DNA of 64,000 nt, from the NCBI GenBank assembly GCA_040882285.1, contig JBBEBQ010000005.1, positions 1-64,000 of the forward strand, in the 5' to 3' direction. The notes beneath the pieces are model-generated. The model was not told the DNA's origin. It searched no databases and saw only the letters and a list, made by a program, of their open reading frames with translations. The stretch comes from Gemmatimonadaceae bacterium. Lineage in GTDB: Bacteria; Gemmatimonadota; Gemmatimonadetes; Gemmatimonadales; Gemmatimonadaceae. The position numbers and the translations under genes are program-made. Below are positions 24,891 to 33,177 of the stretch, one piece after another (position 1 is the first letter of the stretch; the number at the start of each line of letters is the position of its first letter).

Positions 24891-24984
24891 TGGCGGCTGG
24901 AGCTAGAGCCGCGTCCCATCCAAGGCGCCGTCTTAGCGAAGCGTAGGCGCCGAGGATGGGATGCGGCTCGGGCTCCAGCCGCCA
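24891..24984. repeat. 39 bp-arm hairpin with the GTCTTAG...CGTA loop
   Basis: Arms 24891-24929 and 24946-24984 pair through TGGCGGCTGGAG/CTCCAGCCGCCA, GAGCCGC/GCGGCTC, CCCATCC/GGATGGG and GGCGCC/GGCGCC. The loop 24930-24945 is GTCTTAGCGAAGCGTA, identical to 11285-11300, although the stems share no similarity beyond the closing GCC/GGC. It lies between the rpmB terminator and the carB start. Confidence 0.85.
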
Positions 24985-25008
24985 CGCGCACGATCTGCCC
25001 GGAGCGCA

Positions 25009-25043
25009 CAAAAAAGGGGAGCCCTGAAGGCGCCCCTCTTTTA
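25009..25043 (-). terminator. intrinsic terminator after rpmB
   Basis: On the minus strand AGGGG-C-GCC / GGC-T-CCCC forms a stem with a short loop, flanked by A- and T-runs (AAAAGA before, TTTTTTG after). It lies 25 bp beyond the rpmB stop, ending the ribosomal operon; the flanking A/T runs make it potentially bidirectional. Confidence 0.75.
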
Positions 25044-25067
25044 CCTGAGCTGCCGAGAGGCGCGCGT

Positions 25068-25295
25068 TCAGGCGACCGCCGCGCCGCGAGGAGCGCGCTT
25101 GACCTTACCGGCCGCCATGCAGCGGGTGCAGACCTTCACGCGCTGCGTCTTGCCGTCGATCAGGATGCGCGCGACCTGGAGGTTGGGCTTCCAGACCCTG
25201 CGCGTGCGGTTGTTGGCGTGCGATACGTTGTTGCCGAACGCGACGCCCTTGTCGCAGACGTAGCAGCGGCTGCGGTCGATCTTCTGCGGTCTCAT
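25068..25295 (-). CDS. rpmB: 50S ribosomal protein L28
   Basis: 75 aa. The N-terminal block [23 protein letters not shown] and KPNLQ..RI are family hallmarks. Cys 11, 14, 56 and 59 form the zinc-binding (C+) version. The ATG overlaps the L17 stop (ATGA); L28 at the end of the alpha operon is unusual, since it normally pairs with L33. Confidence 0.95.
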   Translation of the reverse strand: MRPQKIDRSRCYVCDKGVAFGNNVSHANNRTRRVWKPNLQVARILIDGKTQRVKVCTRCMAAGKVKRAPRGAAVA

Positions 25296-25738
25296 TTCTT
25301 GCTCCCGGCCGTAGCCTTCGCTTTCGCGGTCTTCTCCGACTTCTCGGCCTTGCCCGCCTTCGTCTCGGGCGCCGCCGGCGCGCCCGCGCCGATCAGCTCG
25401 ATGCGCGCCATCTCCGCGCCGTCACCCTTCCGGTGGCCGGTCTTGAGGATGCGCGTGTAACCGCCCTGGCGCGTGGCGAACATGGGTCCGATCTCCGCGA
25501 ACAGCTTGTCGGCCGTCTCCCGCTTCTGGATCACTTTCCCCGCGAGGCGGCGCGAGTGCAGCGTGCCCGTCTTCGCCTTGGTGATCAGCTTCTCGACGTA
25601 CGGGCGGAGCTCCTTGGCCTTGGCCTCGGTCGTCTCGATCGAGCCGCGCTCGATGAGCGACGACGCGAGACTTCGCATGAGGGCCAGCTTCTGCTCGCTC
25701 GTCCTTCTTAGTTGTCGTCCTGCTTTTCTATGACGCAT
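25292..25738 (-). CDS. rplQ: 50S ribosomal protein L17
   Basis: 148 aa. The core [29 protein letters not shown] and [24 protein letters not shown] are typical of L17. A roughly 30-residue Ala/Lys-rich tail extends past the usual end. It is normally coupled to rpoA; here a 62 bp gap filled with a heptamer array separates them. Confidence 0.96.
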   Translation of the reverse strand: MRHRKAGRQLRRTSEQKLALMRSLASSLIERGSIETTEAKAKELRPYVEKLITKAKTGTLHSRRLAGKVIQKRETADKLFAEIGPMFATRQGGYTRILKTGHRKGDGAEMARIELIGAGAPAAPETKAGKAEKSEKTAKAKATAGSKK

Positions 25739-25755
25739 TTGATTGATTGCGGTAG

Positions 25756-25803
25756 TAGTTACTAGTCACTAGTCACTAGTCACTAGTCACTAGTCACTAG
25801 TCA
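25756..25803. repeat. CTAGTCA heptamer array (about 6.5 copies)
   Basis: Tandem CTAGTCA runs from 25756 into the rpoA stop codon (TCA at 25801-25803). It is the complement of the array at 14678-14716. It fills nearly all of the 62 bp rpoA-rplQ gap, inside a ribosomal operon. Confidence 0.88.
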
Positions 25804-26880
25804 CATCAATTCTTCTTCGTCGTCGCCGGAGACCGGAACCGCGGCCCTGTTGGGCGGCGTGCCTGGATCGGTAATGCGCACACCCTCGGTCGATTCCTCA
25901 TACCGCATCCCGAAGTTCAGGTTCTCGCGCTCGAGCAGATCGGCGATCTCGTTGAGCGACTTCTTGCCGAAATTCTTGACCTGGAGGATCTGGCTCTCCG
26001 TCTGGCGGACCAGGTCGCCCAGCGTCTTCACGTTCGAGTTCTTGAGCGAATTCACCGAGCGCACGCTGAGCTCGAGATCGTCGATCGGCGTCACGAACAG
26101 CTCAGAAAGACGCGCGCTGTCGCCGCTGGCGACCTCGGCGCTGCCGCCCACGGGCGCCGACGTGTGCGTGCCGAAGCTCGCGAAGTACTGGAAGTGCGTC
26201 TGCGCCAGCGCGGCCGCGTAGCTGACCGCCTCTTCCGGCGTGATCGTGCCGTTGGTCTCGACCGTCAGCGTCAGCCTGTCGTAGTCGGTGCGCTGCCCGA
26301 CGCGCGTCTCCGCGACCGAGAAGTTCACGCGCCGCACGGGGCTGTAGATCGAATCGACGCGGACGAGATCCACTGGCAGCCCGCGCTCGAGCGGGTGCTG
26401 GTCGGCCTCGACGTAGCCGCGGCCCTTGTTCACGTACAGCTCGACGTTGACGTCGCGGTCGTCCTGCAGCGTGAACAGGTGGTGCTCGGGATTGACCACG
26501 CGCACGCCGCCCTGCCCCTCGATGTCGGTGGCCGTGACGGCGCCGGCACCGGACTTCGTGATACGCAGGATCGCGTTCTCGACGTCCTCGTGCAGCGACA
26601 GCGCCAGCGACTTCAGGTTGCCGATGATCTGGTGCACGTCCTCCACGACACCCGGAATCGTCTGGTGCTCGTGCAGCACGCCGTCGATGCGAAAGCCCCA
26701 CACGCCCGAGCCGCGCAGCGACGACAGCAGCATGCGCCGCATCGCGTTGCCGAGGGTGTGGCCGTAGCCGCGCTCGAGCGGCTGGAGACGGAATTCAGCT
26801 ACATGCGGATTGTCTTCGCGCTTGGTCGCTTCGACTAGCTGCGGGCGGACAAGGCCGCGGAGATCTACAGTCTGGGGCAT
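25801..26880 (-). CDS. rpoA: DNA-directed RNA polymerase subunit alpha
   Basis: 359 aa. The alpha-NTD has LERGYGHTLGNAMRRMLLSSLRG. The alpha-CTD (about 255-320) has IDDLELSVRSVNSLKNSNVKTLGDLV and NFGKKSLNEIADLL. An extra roughly 30-residue tail follows the CTD. The last heptamer of the downstream array supplies the TGA stop. The start ATG is at 26878-26880, 229 bp after rpsD instead of the usual tight spacing. Confidence 0.97.
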   Translation of the reverse strand: MPQTVDLRGLVRPQLVEATKREDNPHVAEFRLQPLERGYGHTLGNAMRRMLLSSLRGSGVWGFRIDGVLHEHQTIPGVVEDVHQIIGNLKSLALSLHEDVENAILRITKSGAGAVTATDIEGQGGVRVVNPEHHLFTLQDDRDVNVELYVNKGRGYVEADQHPLERGLPVDLVRVDSIYSPVRRVNFSVAETRVGQRTDYDRLTLTVETNGTITPEEAVSYAAALAQTHFQYFASFGTHTSAPVGGSAEVASGDSARLSELFVTPIDDLELSVRSVNSLKNSNVKTLGDLVRQTESQILQVKNFGKKSLNEIADLLERENLNFGMRYEESTEGVRITDPGTPPNRAAVPVSGDDEEELM

Positions 26881-26931
26881 TTTTCTCGTTTATCCTCTGG
26901 TCTCGCCGTTTCCGGCGACTCGCCACCCCGC

Positions 26932-27001
26932 CCCTAACGCGCGGTGAGCTAGTACGGGAGTTAGGGTCCCGACCGCGATTCGGCGCTCCGCGCCGAATCG
27001 C
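26932..27001. repeat. two stacked hairpins in the rpsD-rpoA gap
   Basis: CCCTAAC (26932-26938) pairs with GTTAGGG (26960-26966). GCGATTCGGCGC (26975-26986) pairs perfectly with 26990-27001 around a 3-nt loop. No T-run follows on the minus strand. Together with the adjacent heptamer pair they make the 229 bp gap mostly hairpin-forming. Confidence 0.7.
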
Positions 27002-27002
27002 T

Positions 27003-27105
27003 GCTGTTGGCTATTGGCTGTTGGCTCTTAGCCAACAACCCCGCCGTTCCGTTCCTTTTCCCGCCGTCGCTAATAGCCAATAGCCAATAGCTAATAGCCA
27101 ATAGC
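27003..27105. repeat. inverted pair of CTATTGG/CCAATAG heptamer arrays
   Basis: Left arm 27003-27033 (CTGTTGG, CTATTGG, CTGTTGG, CTCTTAG); right arm 27069-27105 (CTAATAG, CCAATAG repeated). The spacer is about 35 bp. The element lies between rpsD (ends 27110) and rpoA. Confidence 0.85.
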
Positions 27106-27109
27106 GCCC

Positions 27110-27742
27110 TTACTTGGAGTACAGCTCCACCACCAGCTGCTCCTGCGCGGCGATCGGGATACTCGCCCGGCTCGGACGCTCCAGCACCCGGCCGCTGAAC
27201 GACTCCTTGTCCACCGCGATCCAGGAAAGCGGCGCGCCGCGCGACGACTGGTCCATCGCGGCCATCACCGACACCTGCTCGCGCGACTTCATCCGCACGG
27301 TCACTTCCTGGCCCGGCGCGACCTGATAGCTAGGAACGTCCACCCGCCTGCCTCCGATCTCCACGTGCCGGTGGCGGACCAGCTGCCGCGCGGCCTTGCG
27401 GCTCGCGGCGAAGCCCATCCGGTACACGATGTTGTCGAGCCGCGTCTCCAGCGCCGACAACAGGTTGTGGCCGGTGATTCCGGGTAGCGTTGAGACCCGC
27501 TCGAACGTGTTCCGGAACTGCTTCTCGCTCAGCCCGTAGATGCGCTTGATCTTCTGCTTCTCGCGCAGCTGCTTCGAGTACTCGGAGGTCTTCCTGCGCC
27601 GCGCCGTGTTGGCGCCGTGCTGGCCCGGCGGCGTCGGACGACGCTCGACCGGACACTTCTCCGTGAAGCACTTGGTGCCCTTGAGGAACAGCTTCGTCCC
27701 TTCGCGCCGGCACTGCCGGCAGCTCGGTCCCGTGTAGCGCAT
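27110..27742 (-). CDS. rpsD: 30S ribosomal protein S4
   Basis: 210 aa. The N-terminus has four Cys (8, 11, 25, 30) in CRQC..KC..KC, the zinc-containing type of S4. The S4 RNA-binding domain is RLDNIVYRMGFAASRKAARQLVRHRHVEIGGRRVDVPSYQVAPGQEV. It is a primary 16S-binding protein and, in many bacteria, the translational repressor of this operon. It starts 3 bp after rpsK. Confidence 0.97.
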   Translation of the reverse strand: MRYTGPSCRQCRREGTKLFLKGTKCFTEKCPVERRPTPPGQHGANTARRRKTSEYSKQLREKQKIKRIYGLSEKQFRNTFERVSTLPGITGHNLLSALETRLDNIVYRMGFAASRKAARQLVRHRHVEIGGRRVDVPSYQVAPGQEVTVRMKSREQVSVMAAMDQSSRGAPLSWIAVDKESFSGRVLERPSRASIPIAAQEQLVVELYSK

Positions 27743-27745
27743 AAG

Positions 27746-28123
27746 CTAGACCCTCCGCCGCTTGGGCGGACGGCAGCCGTTGTGCGGAATCGGCGTCACG
27801 TCCCTGATCGACTTCACCTGCAGGCCGGCCGAAGCCAGTGCCTGGATGGCCGACTCGCGGCCACTGCCTGGACCCTGCACGCGCACGTGCACCTTGCGCA
27901 CGCCCAGCGCCACGGCCTCTCTCCCGGCCGCCTCGGCGGCCACCGTAGCCGCGAACGGCGTCGACTTCTTGGAGCCCTTGAAGCCGGCCTTGCCCGACGA
28001 GCTCCACGAGATCGTGTTCCCGCGGGAGTCGGTGATCGTGATCATGGTGTTGTTGAACGTCGCGTTGACGTAGGCGATCCCCTCCGCCTCGATCACCCGC
28101 TTCGTCTTTTTTCCGATAGCCAT
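27746..28123 (-). CDS. rpsK: 30S ribosomal protein S11
   Basis: 125 aa. [43 protein letters not shown] and the C-terminal [18 protein letters not shown] are diagnostic. Its start overlaps the rpsM stop (TAATG). Confidence 0.97.
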   Translation of the reverse strand: MAIGKKTKRVIEAEGIAYVNATFNNTMITITDSRGNTISWSSSGKAGFKGSKKSTPFAATVAAEAAGREAVALGVRKVHVRVQGPGSGRESAIQALASAGLQVKSIRDVTPIPHNGCRPPKRRRV

Positions 28124-28500
28124 TACTTGGTCACCTTCTTCTTGCCCGCGATGGCGCGACGCGGACCCTTCTTGGTGCGCGCGTTCGTGTGCGTTCTCTG
28201 GCCGCGGACAGGAAGTCCCCGGCGATGCCTGATTCCACGGTACGAGCCGATGTCCATGAGCCGCTTGATGTTCATCGCGACTTCGGTGCGCAGCGCTCCC
28301 TCGACGCGGAAATCGCGCTCGATGAGCTGGCGGAGCCGGTTCGTGTCGGCGTCATTCAGGTCGCGGACGCGCTGGGTCGGATCCACGCCGGTCTCGGCGA
28401 GAATCTTCCGCGCGGTCTGGCGACCGATGCCATAGATGTAGGTGAGGCCGATCTCGAGCTTCTTCTCGCGTGGCAGATCCACGCCCGCAATACGCGCCAT
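28123..28500 (-). CDS. rpsM: 30S ribosomal protein S13
   Basis: 125 aa. [26 protein letters not shown] and the C-terminal [25 protein letters not shown]-like tail identify S13. It lies 3 bp after rpmJ. Confidence 0.97.
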   Translation of the reverse strand: MARIAGVDLPREKKLEIGLTYIYGIGRQTARKILAETGVDPTQRVRDLNDADTNRLRQLIERDFRVEGALRTEVAMNIKRLMDIGSYRGIRHRRGLPVRGQRTHTNARTKKGPRRAIAGKKKVTK

Positions 28501-28503
28501 TCG

Positions 28504-28620
28504 CTAACCCTGCCGCTGCTTGTGCTTCGGGTTGCGCTTGCAGATGATGCGTGTGACGCCTTGCCGCTTGATCACCTTGCAGTGCTCGCAGATAGGCTTG
28601 ACGCTGCTCCGAACTTTCAC
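28504..28620 (-). CDS. rpmJ: 50S ribosomal protein L36
   Basis: 38 aa from a GTG start at 28618-28620 with GGAG 6 nt upstream. It carries the zinc ribbon Cys 11, Cys 14, Cys 27 and His 33 (CEHC..CKRNPKH), the zinc-containing L36. infA, often just upstream, is absent; the next gene is pyrF. Confidence 0.95.
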   Translation of the reverse strand: MKVRSSVKPICEHCKVIKRQGVTRIICKRNPKHKQRQG

Positions 28621-28737
28621 TCGCGCTCCAAGTCGTAAACGATAAACAAACCGGGACGTTGTCAGAACGCCCGGCAAAAGTGCTAAGCCTTTAATAATAC
28701 AGGGGTTTGGGGCCGCCCGCAACGGGCGCACCCGGCA

Positions 28738-29457
28738 TTAATCCAGCGGGCTCGCCAACTCCCGAAGCACCCGCTCCATCGCGTCCCGCCGGCCCGCCGC
28801 GGCGGTCACGATCCGCCCTAGCACCACGTAGTCGGCCCCGATCTCTCGCGCGCGCCCAGGCGTGATGACCCGCCGCTGATCCGCGGCGTCGGCATCCGGC
28901 AGGCGAACGCCCGGAACCAGCACTGGGAAGCTCGAACCAAGGGCGCTCCTGATGGCCTCGACCTCGTGCCCGCTCGCCACGACGCCGGCGGCGCCGGCGT
29001 CCCGCGCGAGGGTGGCCAGCCGCACAACCTCGCGGCGCACGTCCACCGGCTCGCGGCCCCACGCCGCCGCGACAGCGGGCCCGTCCATGGAGGTCAGCAC
29101 CGTCACGGCGAAGACGTGGCATTCGCTTCCGGCCGCTTCGGCCGCTGCCCTGATCATCGCATCGCCACCAGCCGCATGCACGGTGAGGATCCGTACGCCC
29201 AGCGCGCGGACGGACGCCACCGCGCCGGCCACCGTGTTCGGGATGTCGTGGAACTTGAGATCGAGCATCACGTCGCAGCCGCGGCCGCGGAGCTCCGAGA
29301 TCACGGCGGGACCGGCCGCGGTGAACAGCTCGCTCCCGACCTTGTAGAACCGGCACAGCTCGCCGACCTCGCCGACCAGCGCCATCGCGTCGTCGATCGT
29401 GCCGAAATCCAGCGCGACGATCGGAACCGGCGCGGCTCGATCGGCCGCCACGGTCAC
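28738..29457 (-). CDS. pyrF: orotidine 5'-phosphate decarboxylase
   Basis: 239 aa. IVALDFGTIDDAMALV, the catalytic DLKFHDIPNTV (Asp-x-Lys-x-x-Asp) and the phosphate-binding LVPGVRLP identify OMP decarboxylase. The GTG start at 29455-29457 overlaps the PyrD stop (GTGA), so the two final steps of UMP synthesis are coupled. A short GC hairpin (28714-28728) lies just beyond the stop but has no T-run. Confidence 0.94.
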   Translation of the reverse strand: MTVAADRAAPVPIVALDFGTIDDAMALVGEVGELCRFYKVGSELFTAAGPAVISELRGRGCDVMLDLKFHDIPNTVAGAVASVRALGVRILTVHAAGGDAMIRAAAEAAGSECHVFAVTVLTSMDGPAVAAAWGREPVDVRREVVRLATLARDAGAAGVVASGHEVEAIRSALGSSFPVLVPGVRLPDADAADQRRVITPGRAREIGADYVVLGRIVTAAAGRRDAMERVLRELASPLD

Positions 29458-30389
29458 GCCGGCCACGCGAGCGATCCGACGATCTCCGCTATCGACGCGA
29501 CGCCGTTCCGGCGGCACCACTTCCCGAGATCGCGAACGATCCGCTCAGGCAGCCGCGGGTCGCGCAATGCGGCGGTTCCTACTCCGACCAGCGACGCCCC
29601 CGCGATCATGTACTGCAGCGCATCCTCCGCGCTCGATACGCCGCCGACTCCGATCAGCGGCACGCTCACGGCCTTGCGCACTTTCGCGGTCGCCAGCACT
29701 CCGACGGGCAGCAGCCCGTGACCGCTCACGCCACCGCTGCCGAAGCCGAGCGTGGGCCGTCTGTTGTCGACGTCGATCACGAGGCCCGGCAGCGTGTTGA
29801 CGAGCGTGATCCCGTCGGCGCCGGCGTCGACGGCGACCCGCGCGGCCGCGGCGATGTCGCCGAGCGTGGGCGACAGCTTCACGAACAGCGGCCGGCGCGT
29901 TGCCGCCCTGCACCCCGACACGACGGCGCGCAGCGACGTCTCGTCCGCGCCGAACTCAAGACCGCCGGCCCTGACGTTCGGGCAGCTCACGTTGAGCTCG
30001 AACGCGTCGAAGCCCTGCTCTCCGTCGAGCGCGGCGGCCACGCTCGCGAAGTCTTCCACGGCGCGCCCCACGACGTTCACGAGAACGCGCGGTCCGCGAA
30101 CGTTGGCCGCGAGCCACGGCAGCTCTTCGGCGCGCACGCGGTCGACTCCCGGGTTCGCGAGCCCGACGGCGTTGACCATTCCGCCGTCCCACTCCGCCAC
30201 ACGGGGCGCCGGCGCCCCGCGACGCGGCTCGACGCTCACGGCCTTGGTGACGATTCCGCCGAGCGCGGCCAGATCGACGACGCCGGCTAGCTCGCGTCCG
30301 TACGCGGCCGTGCCCGATGCGAGCACTACAGGATTTTGAAATCGCAGCCCCGCCGCCTCGATCACCAGCGGAGATGCCGCGTGATTCAC
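29454..30389 (-). CDS. pyrD: dihydroorotate dehydrogenase, class 1B catalytic subunit
   Basis: 311 aa from a GTG start. It carries the flavin-binding NPVVLASGT, the catalytic Cys in ELNVSCPNVRAGG (class 1) and IGVGGVSSAEDALQYMIAGASLVGVGT. Class 1B enzymes use NAD through PyrK, which is not in the window. The start overlaps the amidase stop (GTGA). Confidence 0.93.
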   Translation of the reverse strand: MNHAASPLVIEAAGLRFQNPVVLASGTAAYGRELAGVVDLAALGGIVTKAVSVEPRRGAPAPRVAEWDGGMVNAVGLANPGVDRVRAEELPWLAANVRGPRVLVNVVGRAVEDFASVAAALDGEQGFDAFELNVSCPNVRAGGLEFGADETSLRAVVSGCRAATRRPLFVKLSPTLGDIAAAARVAVDAGADGITLVNTLPGLVIDVDNRRPTLGFGSGGVSGHGLLPVGVLATAKVRKAVSVPLIGVGGVSSAEDALQYMIAGASLVGVGTAALRDPRLPERIVRDLGKWCRRNGVASIAEIVGSLAWPA

Positions 30390-31630
30390 CTGCTGCCGCC
30401 TATCCGCTGCTCATAGTGGTCGAGGTACTCCAGCGCGCCGTCTGCGATCGCGCGCGCGATCAACCGCTGCTTGGCCCGATCGCTCATGAAGGCCGCTTCC
30501 TCGGGGTTTGTGCCGAAGCCGATCTCGACCAGGACCGCGGGCATGAACGACGTGCGCAGCACGGCGAAGTTGGCCTGCTTCACGCCCCGGTTCGGACCCG
30601 GGTGAATGCGCAGCAGCCCCGACTGGATGCTTTCCGCCAGATCCATCGACTCCCGCAGGTGCTCGTTCTGCGCCATGTCGTTGATGATGAAGCTGAGCGG
30701 ATCGCCCTTGGGAGCGTTCGCGCCCGTCTCGAACTTGACCGACTCGTTCTCCATCGCTTCCACTCGCCGCGCCTCTTCCGTTTTGGCTTCGGCGAGAAAA
30801 TACGTCTCGAAGCCCCGCCCCACCTGGGCGGCGTTCCGCCAGGTGGTGGGCGCGGCGTTGACGTGCACGGAAATGAACAGGTCGGCCCGGTTGCGGTTGG
30901 CGATCCGGCCGCGGTCGGACAGCGCGATCAGCGTGTCGCGCGTGCGCGTCATGACGACCTGGATGCCTTCGCCCCGCAGCATCTCCGCGACGAGCCGCGA
31001 CACCTGGAGCGTGATGTGCTTCTCGTAGATCCTGGGGCCGGAGCCCATGGGACCGGTCATGCCGTTGTCCGGACCGCCGTGGCCGGCGTCGATCACGACC
31101 TTCCGCTGGGTCGTGCGGCGCGGGCGCGGCGTGCTCGGCGGAACCTCGAGCGCCGTCGTCGTCACGGGCGCGGTCCGCTCTTCGGCCGGCGGGGGCGGAG
31201 CCCTCGTCTGCACCACGGTGTTGAACACGCGCATCTCCGACATCGCTACGTCGTAGAACAGCCCCGTGGCGATCCGCGGCAACAGCTCCGTCACGAAGTG
31301 CAGCGGGAGATACACCGCACCGCCGGCGCTGTAGGGCGCTCCGCTCATCGGCAGGATCACCGAATCCACGCGCGCGAACGGCACGCCTTCCACGAAGCTC
31401 ACCGTCGATCCGCGGATGGTCACGGCGAAGCGTCCGCTCTGGGCGGGCGTAACCGATCCGCCGAGCGCGCGCGTGAGCGAGCTCGCGCCGACGTACGCGC
31501 CGGTACCGGTGCGGACGATCGGCGCGGCGCCCGTGGACGACGCGGTTCGGACGGTGATGTGCGACGGCGGCGCGCCGGAGACGGGAGCTGCGGCCGATAT
31601 CTGCAGCAGTACGGCCAGGGCGGCGATCAT
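30386..31630 (-). CDS. N-acetylmuramoyl-L-alanine amidase (Amidase_3)
   Basis: 414 aa. A short N-terminal signal peptide is followed by an AMIN/copper-amine-oxidase-like domain (about 25-130) and a Pro-rich linker. The zinc amidase domain (about 178-400) has metal ligands VVIDAGHGGPDNG (His), IYEKHITLQV (Glu) and FISVHVNA (His), and the catalytic Glu in VLVEIGFGTN. It cleaves septal peptidoglycan in the periplasm. It is coupled to smpB upstream (ATGA). Confidence 0.92.
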   Translation of the reverse strand: MIAALAVLLQISAAAPVSGAPPSHITVRTASSTGAAPIVRTGTGAYVGASSLTRALGGSVTPAQSGRFAVTIRGSTVSFVEGVPFARVDSVILPMSGAPYSAGGAVYLPLHFVTELLPRIATGLFYDVAMSEMRVFNTVVQTRAPPPPAEERTAPVTTTALEVPPSTPRPRRTTQRKVVIDAGHGGPDNGMTGPMGSGPRIYEKHITLQVSRLVAEMLRGEGIQVVMTRTRDTLIALSDRGRIANRNRADLFISVHVNAAPTTWRNAAQVGRGFETYFLAEAKTEEARRVEAMENESVKFETGANAPKGDPLSFIINDMAQNEHLRESMDLAESIQSGLLRIHPGPNRGVKQANFAVLRTSFMPAVLVEIGFGTNPEEAAFMSDRAKQRLIARAIADGALEYLDHYEQRIGGSR

Positions 31631-32106
31631 CGAGCCCGCAGCGCCCTCGCCATCTCGCGCTGATCGTCCCGCTTCTTCTCGTCCGCGCGCTTGTCGTGCA
31701 GCTTCTTGCCCTTGCCGAGGGCGAGCGCGACCTTCGCCTTGCCGCGCTTGAAGTACAGCTCCAGGGGGATGAGCGTGAGGCCCTGCCGCTCGACGGCGCC
31801 GATCATGCGCTTGATCTCCTTCTTGTGCAGCAGGAGCTTCCGCGTCCTGGTCGGATCGTGATTGAACTGGTTGCCCTGCTCGTAGGGCGGAATATGCAGG
31901 TTCAGCAGAAAGACTTCTCCGTCACGCACGACCCCGTAGGAATCGCTCATGTTCGCCTGGCCGGTGCGGAGCGACTTGATCTCGGTGCCGGTTAGCATCA
32001 GCCCCGCTTCCCAGGTCTCGACGACATGGTAGTCGTGGAGGGCGCGTTTGTTCCGCGCGAGAGACTTTTTCTCGGGATCAGCGGAGGTGGAAGACTGTTT
32101 GGTCAC
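31627..32106 (-). CDS. smpB: SsrA-binding protein SmpB
   Basis: 159 aa from a GTG start. RNKRALHDYHVVETWEAGLMLTGTEIKSLR, the following ANMSDSYGVVRDGEVFLLNLHI and the basic tail are typical. SmpB delivers tmRNA to stalled ribosomes. The 5' region (32107-32426) contains a 187 bp near-palindrome and no tmRNA that I can recognise. Confidence 0.96.
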   Translation of the reverse strand: MTKQSSTSADPEKKSLARNKRALHDYHVVETWEAGLMLTGTEIKSLRTGQANMSDSYGVVRDGEVFLLNLHIPPYEQGNQFNHDPTRTRKLLLHKKEIKRMIGAVERQGLTLIPLELYFKRGKAKVALALGKGKKLHDKRADEKKRDDQREMARALRAR

Positions 32107-32153
32107 ATGTCCAACTTAATACTCGCTTCCCAACCTCCCAGGATATTCCAAGG

Positions 32154-32340
32154 GGGATCCTAGCTGTTAGCAGTGAGTGGACCAATCAGTTGCGAGCCGG
32201 AAGTACCGGCGGAGATACACTGACAGCAGTGAGTAAAGTGGTGTGCTTTCGGGCAACTTTACTCACGACTTGGCAGTCCGCAGGTATCACTTCCAGGCTC
32301 ATGACTGATCGGTCCACTCACCGCTAACAACTAGGATCCC
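32154..32340. repeat. 187 bp long inverted repeat upstream of smpB
   Basis: The arms start GGGATCCTAG at 32154 and end CTAGGATCCC at 32340. The outer 36 nt of the arms match except for three positions, all G-U pairs when read as a minus-strand transcript. The inner part pairs more weakly (GAGCC/GGCTC, GGAAGT/ACTTCC, an 11 bp GTGAGTAAAGT stem) around a 16-nt loop near 32250. The rest of the 320 bp gap has no other feature I can support. Confidence 0.8.
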
Positions 32341-32426
32341 GGCCGGGTTGTAGCGGAGCTGAAAGGCGGAAAAGAGGGGCAACCGCGTTGAAAGCAGTTT
32401 TTAAACCAGTTAACTTGTAACCAGTC

Positions 32427-32511
<85 letters not shown>

Positions 32512-32527
32512 GGACTCTCGAAACACG

Positions 32528-32557
32528 AAGGCCTCCGTCACCGGAGGCCTTTTTTTT
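32528..32557 (+). terminator. intrinsic terminator after tRNA-Leu
   Basis: GGCCTCCG (32530-32537), loop TCAC, CGGAGGCC (32542-32549), then eight T. A-runs on the left side are short, so it mainly ends the tRNA transcript; it also lies exactly at the 3' end of the minus-strand gene 32557-33117. Confidence 0.9.
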
Positions 32558-33117
32558 CAGGACGCCTGGTAAGCTTCTGAGGGCCTGACGTCCTCCGGCA
32601 GCGAGGCGCGCCCGAACAGCTCCAGCAGCGCGGCGCTGGCGCTCCGCATGTACCCCTGCGCGATCTGCCCCGCGCGGTCGACGGTCGGCTGGTCCGTCAC
32701 CTCGGCGCGGCCGGTGAACTCGAGCAGTGTGCGTCCGAGCCGCAGATCGAGCGAATCGCCCGCGTGCTTCCGCGCCACCGCGTCCCGATACGTCGGCAGC
32801 CGCGAGCCGAACTGCCGCTCCGCCAGCGGCAGCATCGCCGCCGCGATCCGACGGTCGGAGGACAGCGACTCCGTGACCGCGTGGGCCACGGCCGCGGGGA
32901 CGCTGTCGTTGAGCGCGTCGCGCTCGGCCGCGAGCACGCCGAGCGCCAGGCGCGCGTACCGGAGCTCCCACGTCGCGTGATCCTCGTCGCCGCCGGGATC
33001 GATGGAAGCCAGCCAGGCCACGTCGCTCTCGACCGGCTCGGCGTGCAAGGTGCGCACGAATTGCCGGGCTTTGCGCCGCAGCGCGCGGCGCTGAGCAAAT
33101 CGCGACAGGAAAGACAT
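32557..33117 (-). CDS. hypothetical protein
   Basis: 186 aa, not recognised. The N-terminus is basic (MSFLSRFAQRRALRRKARQFVRTL), and the rest is predicted helical with many charged residues and no Cys. There is no signal peptide or membrane helix. The ATG is at 33115-33117, directly beside a heptamer array. It lies downstream of the Rrf2 regulator gene; no functional link is visible. Confidence 0.6.
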   Translation of the reverse strand: MSFLSRFAQRRALRRKARQFVRTLHAEPVESDVAWLASIDPGGDEDHATWELRYARLALGVLAAERDALNDSVPAAVAHAVTESLSSDRRIAAAMLPLAERQFGSRLPTYRDAVARKHAGDSLDLRLGRTLLEFTGRAEVTDQPTVDRAGQIAQGYMRSASAALLELFGRASLPEDVRPSEAYQAS

Positions 33118-33120
33118 GAA

Positions 33121-33151
33121 AGCTGTTGGCTGTTGGCTATTGGCTGTTGGC
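33121..33151. repeat. CTGTTGG/CTATTGG heptamer array, single arm
   Basis: About four heptamers (CTGTTGG, CTGTTGG, CTATTGG, CTGTTGG) start 4 bp upstream of the hypothetical gene's ATG. Only a vestigial complementary piece (GACCAACGG) follows, so this copy has lost or never had its partner arm. Confidence 0.8.
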
Positions 33152-33177
33152 GAACGACCAACGGCGGTGCAGGCGAG

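Noticed and set aside
28621-28737. infA or another small gene between rpmJ and pyrF
   Set aside because: No open frame with IF-1 similarity is visible; only an RBS and a short hairpin are present.
32107-32426. tmRNA (ssrA) next to smpB
   Set aside because: The palindrome lacks a tRNA-like acceptor pair, a T-loop and an open tag-peptide frame; only a long hairpin is visible.
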